A DNA stretch of 64,000 bases from an uncultured Owenweeksia sp. (lineage in GTDB: Bacteria > Bacteroidota > Bacteroidia > Flavobacteriales > Schleiferiaceae): assembly GCA_937146805.1 (NCBI GenBank), contig CAKZRR010000032.1, positions 1 through 64,000 of the forward strand, written 5' to 3'. Position numbers and translations under genes: made by a program. Below the pieces are notes generated by a model. It did no database searches, was not told the origin of the DNA, and worked only from the letters and a program-made list of their open reading frames with translations. Shown here piece after piece: positions 1 to 11,247 of this stretch; position 1 is the first letter of the stretch, and each line of letters starts with the position of its first letter.

Positions 1-17
1 GCGATCAGCTCTCGTCA

Positions 18-689
18 TTAAAGGCGTGAGGAAATAATATCCATCGCTTTTTCAAAGACTTGGTCAATATCCAAGTCCGTTGAATCTATAATTACTGCAT
101 CTTGTGCCGGTACCAAAGGAGCCACTGCACGTTGTGTATCGCGCTCGTCTCTCGCCTTGATATCGGTTAAAAGGCGCGCAATATTAACATCCATGCCCTT
201 TGCTTTCAACTGGCTATAGCGGCGTTCTGCACGGGCTTCTGCGCTTGCTGTAAGGAAAATCTTTACAGGCGCGTCGGGAAATACCACTGTACCCATGTCG
301 CGACCGTCAGCAACAAGACCAGGATCTTGTTGGAAAGCACGCTGTCTGCGAAGTAGTGCTTCGCGAACCCGGGGTAATGCCGCAACTTTTGACGCCACGG
401 CGCCAACTTCTTCGGTGCGAATATCGTCAGTAACGTCTTCGCCTTCTAAGATTATGCGAGTGGTATCGCCATTCGTCTCGAAACTAACATCGAGACCGGT
501 TGCTAGAGGAACAACACATTCTTCATCATCACACGGAAGGTCGTGGTGAAGTGCAGCAACTGCTAATACGCGGTAAATTGCGCCGCTATCTAGAAAGTGC
601 CACCCTAATTTCTTCGCCAGCAAGCTACTTAACGTACCTTTACCAGCACCACTAGGACCGTCAACCGTGACTACGGGTGTGGAATGCAT
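18..689 (-). CDS. cmk: Cytidylate kinase
   Basis: Phosphorylates CMP/dCMP to the diphosphates with ATP; a cytosolic enzyme of pyrimidine nucleotide recycling. The P-loop is near the N-terminus ([12 protein letters not shown]), followed by the family's LDSGAIYR motif and the [13 protein letters not shown] segment, in about 223 residues, the usual length. The ORF track starts 13 codons upstream, but I prefer the internal ATG ([14 protein letters not shown]) because a GGAG Shine-Dalgarno sits just before it and the shorter form matches the family N-terminus. It lies downstream of aroA on the same strand, the usual gammaproteobacterial serC-aroA-cmk order; rpsA would be expected next, beyond the window edge. 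Confidence 0.95.
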   Translation of the reverse strand: MHSTPVVTVDGPSGAGKGTLSSLLAKKLGWHFLDSGAIYRVLAVAALHHDLPCDDEECVVPLATGLDVSFETNGDTTRIILEGEDVTDDIRTEEVGAVASKVAALPRVREALLRRQRAFQQDPGLVADGRDMGTVVFPDAPVKIFLTASAEARAERRYSQLKAKGMDVNIARLLTDIKARDERDTQRAVAPLVPAQDAVIIDSTDLDIDQVFEKAMDIISSRL

Positions 690-753
690 ACCTGCTCCAT
701 CGTTTAAATTACTAAAAATCGCGCGCAATTATACGCTTTAGTGAGAGATAAGC

Positions 754-799
754 AATGCCGCCTCTAATTGGCGGCATTGAACATCAGGTTTAACCTGAT
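754..799. other. Two inverted repeats in the aroA-cmk spacer
   Basis: Two adjacent perfect hairpins lie between aroA and cmk: a 9-bp stem AATGCCGCC/GGCGGCATT (754-762 and 770-778) and an 8-bp stem ATCAGGTT/AACCTGAT (783-790 and 792-799). Neither is followed by a clear T-run on the minus strand, so they look more like mRNA processing or attenuation structures, or a weak terminator, than a canonical intrinsic terminator. Confidence 0.5.
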
Positions 800-872
800 T
801 TAGATCAATGGGGCAAGTAAGGCGATTACCGGCATTGCCTACCATTATTTATGAGGAATATTTTTTGAGCCT

Positions 873-2156
873 TTACGCGCTATACAGTGTTTTAAAGCGA
901 GTAAAATAGTCTGGGAACGTTTTGCGCGTGCAGCCCGGGTCGTTTATTGTTACCGGCGTATCGCTTAATGCAACAAGCGAGAAGCACATGGCAATGCGAT
1001 GGTCGTTATACGTGTCTATCTCAGCATGTTTTAGCGAGTCAGTTGGCCACACTTTAATATAGTCATGCCCTTCTTCCACTTTCGCACCCAACTTTTGAAG
1101 CTCGGTGGCCATAGCCGCAAGACGATCTGTTTCCTTAACACGCCAGTTATAAATATTGGTCATAGTAGTTGGACCTTCAGCAAACAATGCCGTAGTCGCG
1201 ATGGTCATGGCCGCATCTGGAATATGGTTCATATCCATGTTCACGCCTTTAAGCGGCGCACCCGTTATTTCAACATACTCATCGCTCCAAACCACCGTTG
1301 CACCCATGGCTTCAAGTACATCAGCAAATCGAATGTCACCTTGAATGCTGTTTTGGCCAATTCCGGTTACGCGTACCGTTCCACCTTTAATGGCACCGGC
1401 TGCAAGGAAGTAAGATGCTGACGATGCATCGCCTTCAACCATAAATTTACCCGGCGCAATATACTTAGCGTCACCAGAAACCGTGAACGTTTGGTAGTTA
1501 TCATTTTCAACAGTAACGCCAAACTTCGCCATGGTATCTAACGTGATGTCGATATAAGGCTTAGAAACCAACTCACCTTTTATACGAATAGTCACATCAC
1601 CTGAAAATAACGGCGCAGCCATTAAAAGGGCTGTTAAAAACTGGCTAGATACACTGCCGTCCACCGACATTTCACCGCCGTTTAAAGTCTTACCTTTAAT
1701 TTGAAGCGGCGGAAAACCTTCGTTTTTGAGGTAGGTTACTTCAGCATCAGCTTCGCGCAGCGCATCCACTAAATCACCAATTGGACGCTCTTCCATACGT
1801 GGTTCACCGGTAAGTACTGTGTCGACATTACTAGCAGCGAGTGCCGCGCACAAAGGTCGCATTGCAGTACCGGCATTGCCCAAGAAAAGCTCTAATGGCT
1901 CAGCTACGTTAAACGCGCCACCGTTACCTTGGACAACGCATTGCGTTTTGTCTTCGCTCAAGCGGTAGTTAATGCCTAATTTGGTGAGTGCATTAAGCAT
2001 ATGCTCAATATCTTCGCTATCTAGCAAGTTGGTTAATTCAGTTTCACCTTCAGCTAACGCGGCAAGCAGTAGTGCGCGGTTAGACAGACTTTTTGAGCCA
2101 GGTACATTGACCTCTCCCGATACTTTTGCAATCGGGTCTAATGTTAACTGCTCCAT
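873..2156 (-). CDS. aroA: 3-phosphoshikimate 1-carboxyvinyltransferase (EPSP synthase)
   Basis: Joins shikimate-3-phosphate and phosphoenolpyruvate to make EPSP, the sixth step of the shikimate pathway. The N-terminal [17 protein letters not shown] signature, [30 protein letters not shown] and the C-terminal [12 protein letters not shown] motif are all present, so this is a class I, glyphosate-sensitive-type enzyme of about 427 residues. The track begins at an ATG three codons upstream (2165). I prefer the ATG at 2156 because [10 protein letters not shown] aligns with the E. coli start MESLTLQPIA and it sits one base after the serC stop, suggesting coupled translation. Forms an operon with serC upstream. 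Confidence 0.96.
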   Translation of the reverse strand: MEQLTLDPIAKVSGEVNVPGSKSLSNRALLLAALAEGETELTNLLDSEDIEHMLNALTKLGINYRLSEDKTQCVVQGNGGAFNVAEPLELFLGNAGTAMRPLCAALAASNVDTVLTGEPRMEERPIGDLVDALREADAEVTYLKNEGFPPLQIKGKTLNGGEMSVDGSVSSQFLTALLMAAPLFSGDVTIRIKGELVSKPYIDITLDTMAKFGVTVENDNYQTFTVSGDAKYIAPGKFMVEGDASSASYFLAAGAIKGGTVRVTGIGQNSIQGDIRFADVLEAMGATVVWSDEYVEITGAPLKGVNMDMNHIPDAAMTIATTALFAEGPTTMTNIYNWRVKETDRLAAMATELQKLGAKVEEGHDYIKVWPTDSLKHAEIDTYNDHRIAMCFSLVALSDTPVTINDPGCTRKTFPDYFTRFKTLYSA

Positions 2157-2157
2157 T

Positions 2158-3243
2158 TTATCCATTCACTCTTTCAAATTCGCGCATAAATTCAACTAGC
2201 GCAACAATGCCCTCTACTGGCATTGCATTATAAATACTGGCACGCATGCCCCCTACTGAACGATGCCCTTTAAGAGCAAGTAACCCTGCTTCTTGTGACT
2301 GTTTAAGGAACAATCCGTCGAGTTCAGCATTGGCTAAATGAAACGGCACGTTCATTTTTGAACGGTTGTCAGGGTGAACTTTACTTGAATAGAAGTCAGA
2401 GCTGTCGATGGCTGAATATAATAACGCCGCCTTTTCAGCATTGCGTTTAGCCATAGCGTCAACGCCGCCCATATCTTTAAGCCATTCAAATACAAGCCCC
2501 GCTAAGTACCAAGAGAACGTTGGCGGTGTGTTGTACATAGAGTCAGACTTTGCCGCTAGTGCATAATCGAAGATAGAGGGCGTTTCTTTACGTGCTTTGC
2601 CAACCAGGTCTTCGCGAACAATAACAACTGATAAGCCGCTTGGGCCGATATTCTTTTGTGCGCCAGCGTATATAACGCCATGTTTTGCTACATCTAACGG
2701 CTGAGACAATATAGTCGAAGACATATCAGAAACCAGCGGAACCTTGCCCGACTCTGGTAGCCAATCAAAAGCGATTCCGTCAACGGTTTCATTTGGACAG
2801 AAATGGTAATACGCGGCAGATTGATCAATATCGCTCAACTGAGGCTGCGCAACGTAGTGACAGCCGTCTTTTTCAGACACTTCACCCACCACTTTGGCGT
2901 GGTTGTATTTGTTTGCTTCGTCAACGGCACCTTTAGACCAAGAACCGCTGACTAAGTGAAGACTGGTATCGTTAGCGTTGGATAAGTTGAGCGGTACAGC
3001 GGCAAATTGCCCACGCCCACCACCGTGCGTGAACAGCACATGGTAGTTGGAAGGAATGGACAATAAATCTCGCAAATCTTGCTCAGCTTTTGCCGCTATT
3101 TCAATGAAGTCTTTACCACGATGGCTTACTTCCATTACAGAGCAGCCTAGGTCGCGCCAATTTGTAAATTCTGATTGTGCTTTTTCCATGACTTCTTTTG
3201 GAAGCATAGCCGGGCCAGCACTAAAATTAAAAACCTCTTTCAT
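2158..3243 (-). CDS. serC: Phosphoserine aminotransferase
   Basis: PLP-dependent class V aminotransferase converting 3-phosphohydroxypyruvate to phosphoserine in serine biosynthesis; it also acts in pyridoxal phosphate synthesis. Seen: the N-terminal [12 protein letters not shown] motif, HRGKDF, and the PLP-lysine segment [13 protein letters not shown]. The track start is a GTG at 3258; I take the ATG at 3243, which gives [15 protein letters not shown], the family N-terminus, and 361 residues, almost the same as E. coli SerC. It lies upstream of aroA with a one-base gap to the preferred aroA start and downstream of gyrA, separated by a strong palindrome. Confidence 0.96.
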   Translation of the reverse strand: MKEVFNFSAGPAMLPKEVMEKAQSEFTNWRDLGCSVMEVSHRGKDFIEIAAKAEQDLRDLLSIPSNYHVLFTHGGGRGQFAAVPLNLSNANDTSLHLVSGSWSKGAVDEANKYNHAKVVGEVSEKDGCHYVAQPQLSDIDQSAAYYHFCPNETVDGIAFDWLPESGKVPLVSDMSSTILSQPLDVAKHGVIYAGAQKNIGPSGLSVVIVREDLVGKARKETPSIFDYALAAKSDSMYNTPPTFSWYLAGLVFEWLKDMGGVDAMAKRNAEKAALLYSAIDSSDFYSSKVHPDNRSKMNVPFHLANAELDGLFLKQSQEAGLLALKGHRSVGGMRASIYNAMPVEGIVALVEFMREFERVNG

Positions 3244-3316
3244 CGCGTTTTTCAACACCTGTAGATAATTACCGTTTAACTCGCTTTGTTTTGAACGTTT
3301 TGCGGGTCTATTAGGT

Positions 3317-3342
3317 AAACAAGCGGCTTAAGCCGCTTGTTT
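3317..3342. terminator. Rho-independent terminator after gyrA
   Basis: A 26-bp perfect palindrome built on AACAAGCGGC/GCCGCTTGTT lies between the gyrA stop and serC. On the minus strand the distal arm ends in TTT. Its place directly after gyrA fits a terminator separating gyrA from serC-aroA-cmk. Confidence 0.75.
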
Positions 3343-3388
3343 GAAAGAACACTGATAATGCGCAAGTATGAATACCTGCGCCCTATCC

Positions 3389-6103
3389 CTACTCTTCTGT
3401 CGTTGAGCCGTCACCGTCTTCTGCGGTGTTCTCTTGCTCTTGAACAGCAGTTTCTGCTTGTTCTGGCGCATCGTCTGAAATGATTAGGTTACCGTCTTCG
3501 TCGAATTCTTGTAACTCTTCCACTTCTTCAATGCGTTGTAACCCTACAACGTGCTCACCTTCTACTGTACGTATTAAGCGAACGCCTTGTGTGTTACGGC
3601 CTACTACTGACACTTCGCCTACACGGGTACGAACCAGTGTGCCTTGGTCACTAATAAGCATAATTTCATTGGTTTCGTCTACTTGAACCGCGCCAACCAC
3701 TTTACCATTACGCTCAGACACCTTAATTGATACAACACCTTGTGTCGCACGGCTCTTCGCAGGGTAATCTTCAAGCGGAGTACGCTTACCGAAACCATTC
3801 TCTGTTGCTGTCAGGATTGGGCCGTCGCCTTTAGGAACAATAAGTGATACCACTTTTTGACCATCTTGCAGACGAATACCGCGAACACCTGTGGCTGTTC
3901 TTCCCATAGGACGAAGTGCCAGAAGCTCTTCACCCGTCTCTGGGTCACGCTTAACTTCACCGGTTTCGCTGTCGCGAAGCTTCTCGTTGAAGCGAACCAC
4001 TTTACCTGCATCAGAGAACAACATGATGTCGTCATCACCGTGAGTGATATCAACACCAATCAGCTCATCACCTTCGTTCAGGTTAACGGCGATAATACCG
4101 CTTGAACGTGGGCGAGAATATAGGCTCAGGTCAGTCTTCTTCACCGTACCGTTTGCTGTCGCCATCAGTACAAACTTACCTTCTTCGAATTCTTTGATTG
4201 GAAGAATAGCAGTAATACGTTCGTTTTCTTCTAGAGGAAGAATATTTACAATTGGACGTCCACGCGCATTTCGGCTAGCAAACGGCAATTGATACACTTT
4301 CAACCAGTACAAGCGACCACGGGTTGAGAAGCAAAGTATGTGATCGTGGGTATTCGCTACCAATAATCTTTCGATGAAATCTTCATCTTTCATCTTGGTT
4401 GCTGATTTACCACGGCCACCACGACGCTGTGCTTCGTAGTCTGTAAGTTTTTGATATTTCACATAACCTTCGCGAGAAAGCGTTACTACAACATCTTCTT
4501 GCTCTATAAGATCTTCAATATCAATATCGTGACTTGCTGCCGTAATTTCAGTACGACGCTCATCACCAAATTCATCACGTACTTTTTCAAGTTCTTCTTG
4601 AATCACTTCCATCAAACGCTCTGGGCTGTTTAGGATGTGAAGAAGTTCTGCGATGATCTCTAGAAGTTGCTTATACTCTTCTAGAATTTTCTCGTGCTCA
4701 AGACCTGTTAGCTTGTGTAAGCGAAGGTCAAGAATAGCTTGCGCTTGCTGCTCAGTAAGGTAGTACTTGCCGTCGCGAATACCAAATTCTGGCATTAACC
4801 AGTCAGGGCGTGCAGCGTCATCGCCTGCGCGCTCAAGCATTTGCGCTACATCACCTAAGTCCCAACCTTGTGCTACAAGCGATTTCTTGGCGTCTGCTGG
4901 GCTTTGTGACGCTTTAATCAACTCGATAATTGGGTCGATGTTCGCAAGCGCTATCGCCAAACCTTCAAGAATATGAGCACGGTCACGGGCTTTACGTAAT
5001 TCAAAAACGGTACGACGTGTTACTACTTCACGACGGTGAAGAATAAAGCATTCTAACGTTTCTTTAAGGTTGAATACCTTAGGCTGACCGTTATCAAGCG
5101 CAACCATGTTAATACCGAATACCGTTTGAAGCTGGGTATTCGCGTATAAATGATTAAGTAGGACTTCGGCAGATTCGTTGCGTTTAACTTCGATAACAAT
5201 GCGCATACCGTCTTTATCAGACTCGTCTCGCAGTGCAGAAACGCCTTCGATGCGCTTTTCTTTTACCAGTTCAGCAATCTTTTCAATAAGACGCGCTTTG
5301 TTAACCTGGTAAGGGATCTCGTTAACAACAATGGTTTCTTTACCGTTGCTGTCAGTTTCAATTTCCGCCTTAGCACGAAGATAAATTTTACCGCGACCTG
5401 TGCGATACGCATCTTCAATCCCCTTGCGCCCACTGATCATAGCTGCCGTTGGGAAATCTGGACCTGGGATGTGTGTCATCAAGTCGTCGATGGTAATAGA
5501 CGGATCTTGAATTAACGCTACGCAGCCGTTGATCACTTCGGTGAGGTTATGTGGCGGAATATTCGTCGCCATACCAACCGCAATACCCGATGAGCCGTTA
5601 ACAAGAAGGTTAGGCACCTTCGTTGGTAATACTTCAGGAATATGCTCTGTACCATCGTAGTTAGGTACGAAATCTACGGTCTCTTTATCTAAATCGGCAA
5701 GTAACTCGTGCGCAATTTTAGCCATGCGAACTTCGGTATAACGCATCGCAGCAGCAGAGTCGCCGTCTACCGATCCGAAGTTACCTTGACCGTCTACTAG
5801 CATATAGCGAAGTGAGAACGGTTGGGCCATACGAACAATAGTGTCGTAAACTGCAGAGTCACCGTGAGGGTGATATTTACCAATTACGTCACCTACCACA
5901 CGGGCAGATTTTTTGTATGGCTTGTTAAAGTCGTTTTTCAGTTCGTTCATTGCGAACAGCACACGACGGTGCACTGGCTTCAAGCCATCTCTTACGTCAG
6001 GCAAGGCTCGCCCGACAATAACGCTCATCGCGTAATCAAGGTAAGAGTTCTTTAACTCTTCCTCAATATTAACGGGGAGGATTTCTTTAGCGTTATCAGA
6101 CAT
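3389..6103 (-). CDS. gyrA: DNA gyrase subunit A
   Basis: Catalytic subunit of gyrase, introducing negative supercoils with GyrB. The winged-helix breakage-reunion domain covers about residues 1-520, with the active-site tyrosine at Tyr122 (AAAMRYTE). The six-bladed CTD pinwheel follows with the gyrase-specific GyrA box QRRGGRG, which rules out ParC, and an acidic tail rich in E and D. The quinolone-resistance region reads [11 protein letters not shown] with Ser83 and Asp87 in E. coli numbering, the susceptible-type residues. Length 904, normal for marine gammaproteobacteria. Divergent from ubiG across a 302-bp spacer. Confidence 0.98.
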   Translation of the reverse strand: MSDNAKEILPVNIEEELKNSYLDYAMSVIVGRALPDVRDGLKPVHRRVLFAMNELKNDFNKPYKKSARVVGDVIGKYHPHGDSAVYDTIVRMAQPFSLRYMLVDGQGNFGSVDGDSAAAMRYTEVRMAKIAHELLADLDKETVDFVPNYDGTEHIPEVLPTKVPNLLVNGSSGIAVGMATNIPPHNLTEVINGCVALIQDPSITIDDLMTHIPGPDFPTAAMISGRKGIEDAYRTGRGKIYLRAKAEIETDSNGKETIVVNEIPYQVNKARLIEKIAELVKEKRIEGVSALRDESDKDGMRIVIEVKRNESAEVLLNHLYANTQLQTVFGINMVALDNGQPKVFNLKETLECFILHRREVVTRRTVFELRKARDRAHILEGLAIALANIDPIIELIKASQSPADAKKSLVAQGWDLGDVAQMLERAGDDAARPDWLMPEFGIRDGKYYLTEQQAQAILDLRLHKLTGLEHEKILEEYKQLLEIIAELLHILNSPERLMEVIQEELEKVRDEFGDERRTEITAASHDIDIEDLIEQEDVVVTLSREGYVKYQKLTDYEAQRRGGRGKSATKMKDEDFIERLLVANTHDHILCFSTRGRLYWLKVYQLPFASRNARGRPIVNILPLEENERITAILPIKEFEEGKFVLMATANGTVKKTDLSLYSRPRSSGIIAVNLNEGDELIGVDITHGDDDIMLFSDAGKVVRFNEKLRDSETGEVKRDPETGEELLALRPMGRTATGVRGIRLQDGQKVVSLIVPKGDGPILTATENGFGKRTPLEDYPAKSRATQGVVSIKVSERNGKVVGAVQVDETNEIMLISDQGTLVRTRVGEVSVVGRNTQGVRLIRTVEGEHVVGLQRIEEVEELQEFDEDGNLIISDDAPEQAETAVQEQENTAEDGDGSTTEE

Positions 6104-6405
6104 AAACTGCTTAATCCCTTTATCTTGGTTTGTTCTGCGTTATCCAGCACTTCGCTTCACATCATTGTGAAAACAAGGCGTGGGAGCGCACTGTTATTAT
6201 TATGTGGGTCATAATCGTGCTTCGAGTGTACCACTTGATGACAGAATTATGTAGCGCTTAATTACGCTTATTAATCAACTAAAAGGCAAGCGATTATTTT
6301 TCGTTCGACCCTTCTTATAATTTGTCTATTTCTGTTTAAAAACAGTGAAACACAACCTCGATTTACGATATCTTAAAAAGAGATAGATTAAGGATTGTTT
6401 TACTC
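6104..6405. promoter_or_regulatory. Divergent gyrA/ubiG intergenic region
   Basis: About 300 bp between two divergent genes, so it must hold both promoters. On the plus strand a TATAAT hexamer (6316-6321) precedes ubiG by about 85 bp, but no good -35 box stands 17 bp upstream. An AAGGA sequence lies a dozen bases before the ubiG ATG. No clear gyrA promoter could be fixed by eye. Confidence 0.4.
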
Positions 6406-7110
6406 ATGACGAACGTCGATCAACAAGAAATCAATAAGTTCTCTGAACTCGCTTCACGCTGGTGGGATCCAGAAGGCGAATTTAAGCCATTGCACCTTAT
6501 TAACCCACTTCGCTTAGACTTCATTAATCAACACAGTGAAGGCCTGTTTGACAAAAAAGTCGTCGATATTGGCTGTGGTGGCGGTATTTTAGCAGAATCT
6601 ATGGCGCGTGCAGGCGCGACGGTAACAGGTTTAGATATGGCAGAAGCCTCGTTAGAAGTAGCGAAGCTGCACGGTTTAGAATCAGGTGTAAAAGTCGACT
6701 ACGTATGTTCAACTGCCGAAGCATTCGCAGAAGCAAATGCAGGACAGTTCGACGTGGTAACCTGTATGGAAATGTTAGAGCATGTACCCGACCCTGCTTC
6801 TGTTGTGCTGGCCTGTGCTAAGTTGGTTAAGCCTGGTGGCCATGTTTTCTTTTCTACGCTTAACCGAAACCTAAAGTCGTATCTGATGGGGATCGTGGGA
6901 GCGGAATATATCCTTAAACTGGTTCCAAAAGGCACCCACGATCACAGTAAGTTCATCAAACCATCTGAACTTATGGCGATGACCGATCATGCTGGTTTGC
7001 TGCCTCGAGATATGACAGGTCTACACATGGACCCAATTTCTCAAGGCTTTTATCTCTCTGCGAATAATGTCGACGTTAACTACTTACTATATACAGTAGC
7101 GCAAAATTAA
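6406..7110 (+). CDS. ubiG: Ubiquinone biosynthesis O-methyltransferase UbiG
   Basis: SAM-dependent O-methyltransferase carrying out both O-methylations of ubiquinone synthesis. Seen: the family N-terminus ([23 protein letters not shown]), SAM-binding motif [13 protein letters not shown], motif II around [16 protein letters not shown], and the downstream LKPGG-type segment ([16 protein letters not shown]). At 234 residues it matches E. coli UbiG. UbiG next to gyrA is a standard gammaproteobacterial arrangement. The ribonucleotide reductase operon follows in the same direction after a long regulatory gap. Confidence 0.96.
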   Translation: MTNVDQQEINKFSELASRWWDPEGEFKPLHLINPLRLDFINQHSEGLFDKKVVDIGCGGGILAESMARAGATVTGLDMAEASLEVAKLHGLESGVKVDYVCSTAEAFAEANAGQFDVVTCMEMLEHVPDPASVVLACAKLVKPGGHVFFSTLNRNLKSYLMGIVGAEYILKLVPKGTHDHSKFIKPSELMAMTDHAGLLPRDMTGLHMDPISQGFYLSANNVDVNYLLYTVAQN

Positions 7111-7114
7111 TTTA

Positions 7115-7162
7115 ACACTATATATTGGGTTGCGGCGATATTTTAAACACCATATATCGTGT
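7115..7162. promoter_or_regulatory. NrdR box pair 1 upstream of nrdA
   Basis: Two 16-bp NrdR-box-like sites: ACACTATATATTGGGT (7115-7130) and ACACCATATATCGTGT (7147-7162). The second is an almost perfect dyad of the known NrdR consensus (acaCwATATwGtgt type). Start-to-start distance is 32 bp, three helical turns, the known arrangement for cooperative binding of the ATP/dATP-sensing repressor NrdR. They begin only a few bases after the ubiG stop and about 500 bp before nrdA. Confidence 0.8.
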
Positions 7163-7313
7163 TTATATAAAAACTATTTTCTAAGAATAAATTAATTTTT
7201 ATGTCGAAGAAATAATTAAAAATGCTTGCAATCCAGATATTTTACGCTTGTAGAACGCTAAAAAGTTAGTTGTTACTAACATAAATTTCATGCCAGATTG
7301 AGTGCTTGAAATA

Positions 7314-7361
7314 CCACCAGATATTGGGTTGCATTAAGACTAAAACCTCACTATCTTGTGT
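7314..7361. promoter_or_regulatory. NrdR box pair 2 (weaker) upstream of nrdA
   Basis: A second pair of degenerate boxes, CCACCAGATATTGGGT (7314-7329) and CCTCACTATCTTGTGT (7346-7361), again exactly 32 bp start to start. The left box shares 13 of 16 bases with the left box of pair 1. Repetition of both sequence and spacing argues that this is a real second NrdR site. Confidence 0.65.
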
Positions 7362-7659
7362 TTAATTCAGCACGTGATCCCAATGCAGATTTTCTGGGAT
7401 CGCACAGATCGCTAACGAGATTATGGCAATGCCATATGCAGTGTGTGACATCAACCTCGCTGAAAATATAAATGCAGTGAAAAAATTAAATGAGCAGTCT
7501 CTACTTTGTACTTTCAGTATTGGTTTAGGCCGCTTTCGTGTGTGTTGTTATCTGGCGTGAGCCAATGGTGATAATGTCACTCACACTCAATAAATTAAAA
7601 ATGAAAATGGGCATTACATAGCCCACGCATCAAGCGCTAACAGACAAACGGCCAGTAAC
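7362..7659 (+). promoter_or_regulatory. Long nrdA leader region
   Basis: About 300 bp without an ORF between the second NrdR pair and nrdA. It contains a 7-bp stem GATCCCA/TGGGATC (7376-7382 and 7395-7401) with no T-run, and a short dyad ATGGCA/TGCCAT at 7423-7435. I see no DnaA box or named riboswitch. The length suggests either a long 5' UTR or further regulator sites. Confidence 0.35.
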
Positions 7660-9981
7660 ATGAACAACAACTTATTAGTCACCAAACGCAACGGTGAAAA
7701 AGAGTCCATCGACTTAGAGAAAATCCACAAAGTCGTGACATGGGCAGCCAAAGGACTTAAAAACGTTTCAGTTTCACAAGTTGAAATCAAAGCACAAATC
7801 CAGTTTTATGACGGTATCAATACTAGCGAGATCCATGAAACGCTGATCAAATCAGCGGCAGATCTTATTTCTACCGATGCGCCAGATTATCAATACCTAG
7901 CTGCGCGCTTGGCCATTTTCCACCTTCGCAAAAAAGCCTATGGTCAATTTGAGCCGCCTGCCCTACTTGAGCATGTAGGTAAGATGGTTGATATGGGCAA
8001 ATACGATAAGCACTTGCTTGAAGACTACACGCCTGAAGAATTTGCTGAAATGGACTCGTATATCGACCATTGGCGAGACATGAACTTCAGCTACGCTGCA
8101 GTTAAACAGCTTGAAGGTAAATACCTGGTTCAAAACCGAGTTACAGGTGAAATCTACGAAAGTGCACAGTTCCTATATATCTTAGTGGCGGCATGCCTTT
8201 TCGCAAATTATGACAAAGCGACGCGTATGGACTACATCCGCCGCTTCTACGATGCCGCTTCAACATTCAAGCTGTCATTGCCTACACCTATTATGGCTGG
8301 CGTACGTACGCCTACTCGCCAGTTTAGCTCATGTGTACTTATCGAAACCGGCGATAGCTTAGACTCAATCAATGCAACGGCAAGTGCCATTGTTAAATAC
8401 GTAAGCCAGCGTGCTGGTATCGGTGTAAACGCAGGCCGTATTCGCGCACTAGGTAGCCCTATTCGCGGCGGTGAAGCATTCCATACGGGTTGTATTCCGT
8501 TCTACAAATACTTCCAAACAGCCGTTAAAAGCTGTTCACAAGGTGGTGTTCGTGGTGGCGCTGCTACGCTGTTTTACCCTATCTGGCATATGGAAGTTGA
8601 ATCACTGTTAGTGCTTAAGAACAACCGTGGTGTTGAAGAAAACCGTGTACGTCACCTAGATTACGGCGTTCAGTTCAACAAACTAATGTACCAGCGCATG
8701 ATGAAAGACGGCTATATCTCACTATTTAGCCCGTCTGACGTTCCAGGTCTTTACGATGCCTTCTTCGCTGACCAAGAGAAGTTTGAAGAGCTATACGTTA
8801 AATACGAAAACGACGACAGCATCCGCAAAAAGCAAATTAAAGCCATGGAGCTATTCAGCTTGTTCATGCAAGAGCGTGCAAGCACAGGTCGTATTTATCT
8901 ACAAAACGTTGACCACTGTAATACGCACAGCCCGTTTAACCCAGAAGTTGCGCCAGTTCGTCAGAGCAACCTGTGCCTTGAAATTGCGCTACCTACTAAG
9001 CCGCTTCAGCACGTTAATGATGAGAACGGTGAAATTGCACTATGTACGCTGTCAGCGTTTAACTTAGGTGCGATTAAGTCACTGGACGAGTTTGAAGAGT
9101 TGTCTGACCTTGCAGTACGTGCGCTAGATAACCTGCTTGATTACCAAGACTATCCTGTTCCTGCTGCGTATAACGCAACAATGGGACGTCGTACGCTGGG
9201 TGTTGGTGTTATCAACTTTGCATACTACCTTGCTAAAAATGGCGTTAAATATTCTGATCACAGTGCGAACGGTCTAGTTCACCGCACATTCGAAGCAATG
9301 CAGTACTATCTACTTAAAGCGTCGAACAATCTTGCGAAAGAAAAAGGTGCGTGTCCTAAGTTTAACGAAACCACCTATTCTCAAGGCATCATGCCAATTG
9401 ATAGCTACAAGAAAGATCTTGATAGCGTATGTAATGAACCACTTCATTACGACTGGGATGCACTTCGTGAAGAAATCAAAACTCACGGTTTGCGTAACTC
9501 TACGCTGTCAGCATTAATGCCGTCAGAGACGTCTTCTCAGATTTCTAACGCGACAAACGGCATTGAGCCACCGCGTGGTTTTATCAGCATTAAGTCGAGC
9601 AAAGATGGTGTTCTTAAGCAAGTTGTACCTGAGTACGAAACGCTAAGAGACCAATACGAGCTACTTTGGGATATTCCTTCAAACGATGGTTACCTACAAC
9701 TTGTTGGTATCATGCAGAAGTTTATCGACCAAACTATCTCAGCGAATACCAACTACGATCCAAGCCGTTACGAAGGTAACAAGGTACCAATGAAGCTTCT
9801 TCTTAAGGACCTTCTTACTACGTATAAACTGGGTGTTAAAACACTTTACTATCATAACACTCGCGACGGCGCGTCAGACACCTCTGCTCTCGATGCTAAA
9901 GCGAGCGAGCCTATGCCACGTCAAGAAGAAGTGGTTGTAGAGGAAGATGATGATTGTGCAGGTGGTGCGTGTAAGATTTAG
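7660..9981 (+). CDS. nrdA: Ribonucleoside-diphosphate reductase class Ia, alpha subunit
   Basis: Catalytic large subunit reducing ribonucleoside diphosphates to deoxy forms with NrdB. An N-terminal ATP-cone (about residues 5-95) senses ATP/dATP. The active site matches E. coli numbering exactly: Cys225 (QFSSC), Asn437, Cys439 and Glu441 in NLCLEIALPT, Cys462 in IALCTLSAFN, and the C-terminal redox pair CAGGACKI accepting electrons from thioredoxin or glutaredoxin. Length 773 is close to the E. coli 761. nrdB and the ferredoxin gene follow. Regulation by NrdR is strongly suggested by the boxes upstream. Confidence 0.98.
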   Translation: MNNNLLVTKRNGEKESIDLEKIHKVVTWAAKGLKNVSVSQVEIKAQIQFYDGINTSEIHETLIKSAADLISTDAPDYQYLAARLAIFHLRKKAYGQFEPPALLEHVGKMVDMGKYDKHLLEDYTPEEFAEMDSYIDHWRDMNFSYAAVKQLEGKYLVQNRVTGEIYESAQFLYILVAACLFANYDKATRMDYIRRFYDAASTFKLSLPTPIMAGVRTPTRQFSSCVLIETGDSLDSINATASAIVKYVSQRAGIGVNAGRIRALGSPIRGGEAFHTGCIPFYKYFQTAVKSCSQGGVRGGAATLFYPIWHMEVESLLVLKNNRGVEENRVRHLDYGVQFNKLMYQRMMKDGYISLFSPSDVPGLYDAFFADQEKFEELYVKYENDDSIRKKQIKAMELFSLFMQERASTGRIYLQNVDHCNTHSPFNPEVAPVRQSNLCLEIALPTKPLQHVNDENGEIALCTLSAFNLGAIKSLDEFEELSDLAVRALDNLLDYQDYPVPAAYNATMGRRTLGVGVINFAYYLAKNGVKYSDHSANGLVHRTFEAMQYYLLKASNNLAKEKGACPKFNETTYSQGIMPIDSYKKDLDSVCNEPLHYDWDALREEIKTHGLRNSTLSALMPSETSSQISNATNGIEPPRGFISIKSSKDGVLKQVVPEYETLRDQYELLWDIPSNDGYLQLVGIMQKFIDQTISANTNYDPSRYEGNKVPMKLLLKDLLTTYKLGVKTLYYHNTRDGASDTSALDAKASEPMPRQEEVVVEEDDDCAGGACKI

Positions 9982-9999
9982 ATCACGCCCCCCTGTTTA

Positions 10000-10039
10000 A
10001 ATGGCAAATGCATAAAAGGAGTTAACTGCATTTGCCATT
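10000..10039. other. Inverted repeat between nrdA and nrdB
   Basis: A perfect 13-bp stem, AATGGCAAATGCA (10000-10012) with TGCATTTGCCATT (10027-10039), and a 14-base loop. No T-run follows, so it is probably an mRNA-stability or partial attenuation element setting the nrdA:nrdB ratio and not a full terminator. Confidence 0.55.
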
Positions 10040-10104
10040 AACGTTTCGCAGCAAGAACACAAACAATAATACGCGTTAATCATTAAGTTTTTAGTTAGGC
10101 CATC

Positions 10105-11235
10105 ATGAAATACACTACGTTTAATCAGCAAAGTACTAATCCATTGATCGAGCCGATGTTTTTCGGTAACCCCGTAAACGTTGCACGCTACGACCAGCAA
10201 AAGCATGCCATATTCGAAAAGCTTATTGAGAAGCAAATTAGCTTTTTTTGGCGCCCTGAAGAAGTTGACGTTTCTCGCGACCGTGTTGATTTCCAAAAAT
10301 TGACCGACCCAGAAAAGCACATCTTTATTTCAAACCTTAAGTACCAAACCCTGTTAGATTCGGTGCAAGGCCGTAGCCCGAACATCGCGTTCTTGCCTAT
10401 TATTTCACTACCAGAGTTAGAAACTTGGGTTGAAACATGGTCTTTCTTCGAGACTATTCACTCACGTTCGTATACCCATATTTTGAGAAACTTGTTCTCA
10501 GACCCAAGCGAAATATTCGAAGATATCGTAGTGAATGACGAAATTAAGCGACGTGCTGCTGATATTTCTAAATATTACGATGATCTCATTTTCGCCACTC
10601 AGCTTTGGCAAACACAGGGTGAAGGCGTACATACAGTGAATGGTGTTGCACACACTATCAACATGTATGAGCTTAAGAAGAAGCTTTACCTATGCATGAA
10701 CTCGGTGAACGCACTGGAAGCAATCCGTTTCTACGTGTCTTTTGCCTGCACATTCGCTTTCGCTGAGCGGAAGCTGATGGAAGGTAATTCTAAGATTATT
10801 CGTTTGATTGCCCGTGACGAGAATCTGCACTTATCTTCAACACAGCATATCCTTAATTTGTGGGCTAAGGGTAAAGATGACCCTGAAATGGCGCAAATTG
10901 CAGAAGAATGTAAAGAAGAAGCGCGTGCTATCTTCATGAACGCTGTTGAGCAAGAAAAGCAGTGGGCTGACTACTTGTTCCAAAACGGCTCAATGATTGG
11001 TTTGAATAAAGAAATTCTTTGCCAGTACGTTGAGTACATTGCGAATCAACGTATGTCTGCTATTGGTCTAGACACCCCGTTCGAGATAAGCAGTAATCCA
11101 CTTCCATGGATGAATAACTATTTGAATTCAGACAACGTGCAAGTGGCACCTCAAGAGTCTGAAATCAGCTCTTATCTTGTTGGTCAAATCGACTCTGCCG
11201 TGAGCGAAGACGACTTTGCTGATTTTGAGCTGTAA
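10105..11235 (+). CDS. nrdB: Ribonucleoside-diphosphate reductase class Ia, beta subunit
   Basis: Ferritin-like small subunit housing the diiron-tyrosyl radical used by NrdA. Predicted ligands and radical are each shifted by one from E. coli: Asp85 ([11 protein letters not shown]), Glu116 and His119 (FFETIHS), radical Tyr123 (RSYTHILRN), and the second EXXH in the RDENLHLS segment. Length 376. The C-terminal tail ends in DDFADFEL, the acidic peptide that docks onto NrdA. Third-codon and start context match nrdA; the gene is followed after 12 bases by a ferredoxin gene. Confidence 0.98.
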   Translation: MKYTTFNQQSTNPLIEPMFFGNPVNVARYDQQKHAIFEKLIEKQISFFWRPEEVDVSRDRVDFQKLTDPEKHIFISNLKYQTLLDSVQGRSPNIAFLPIISLPELETWVETWSFFETIHSRSYTHILRNLFSDPSEIFEDIVVNDEIKRRAADISKYYDDLIFATQLWQTQGEGVHTVNGVAHTINMYELKKKLYLCMNSVNALEAIRFYVSFACTFAFAERKLMEGNSKIIRLIARDENLHLSSTQHILNLWAKGKDDPEMAQIAEECKEEARAIFMNAVEQEKQWADYLFQNGSMIGLNKEILCQYVEYIANQRMSAIGLDTPFEISSNPLPWMNNYLNSDNVQVAPQESEISSYLVGQIDSAVSEDDFADFEL

Positions 11236-11247
11236 AACTACAGCTTA

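Noticed and set aside
7362-7659. Cobalamin riboswitch in the nrdA leader
   Set aside because: No B12-box-like conserved sequence or characteristic helices seen; class Ia reductase does not need B12.
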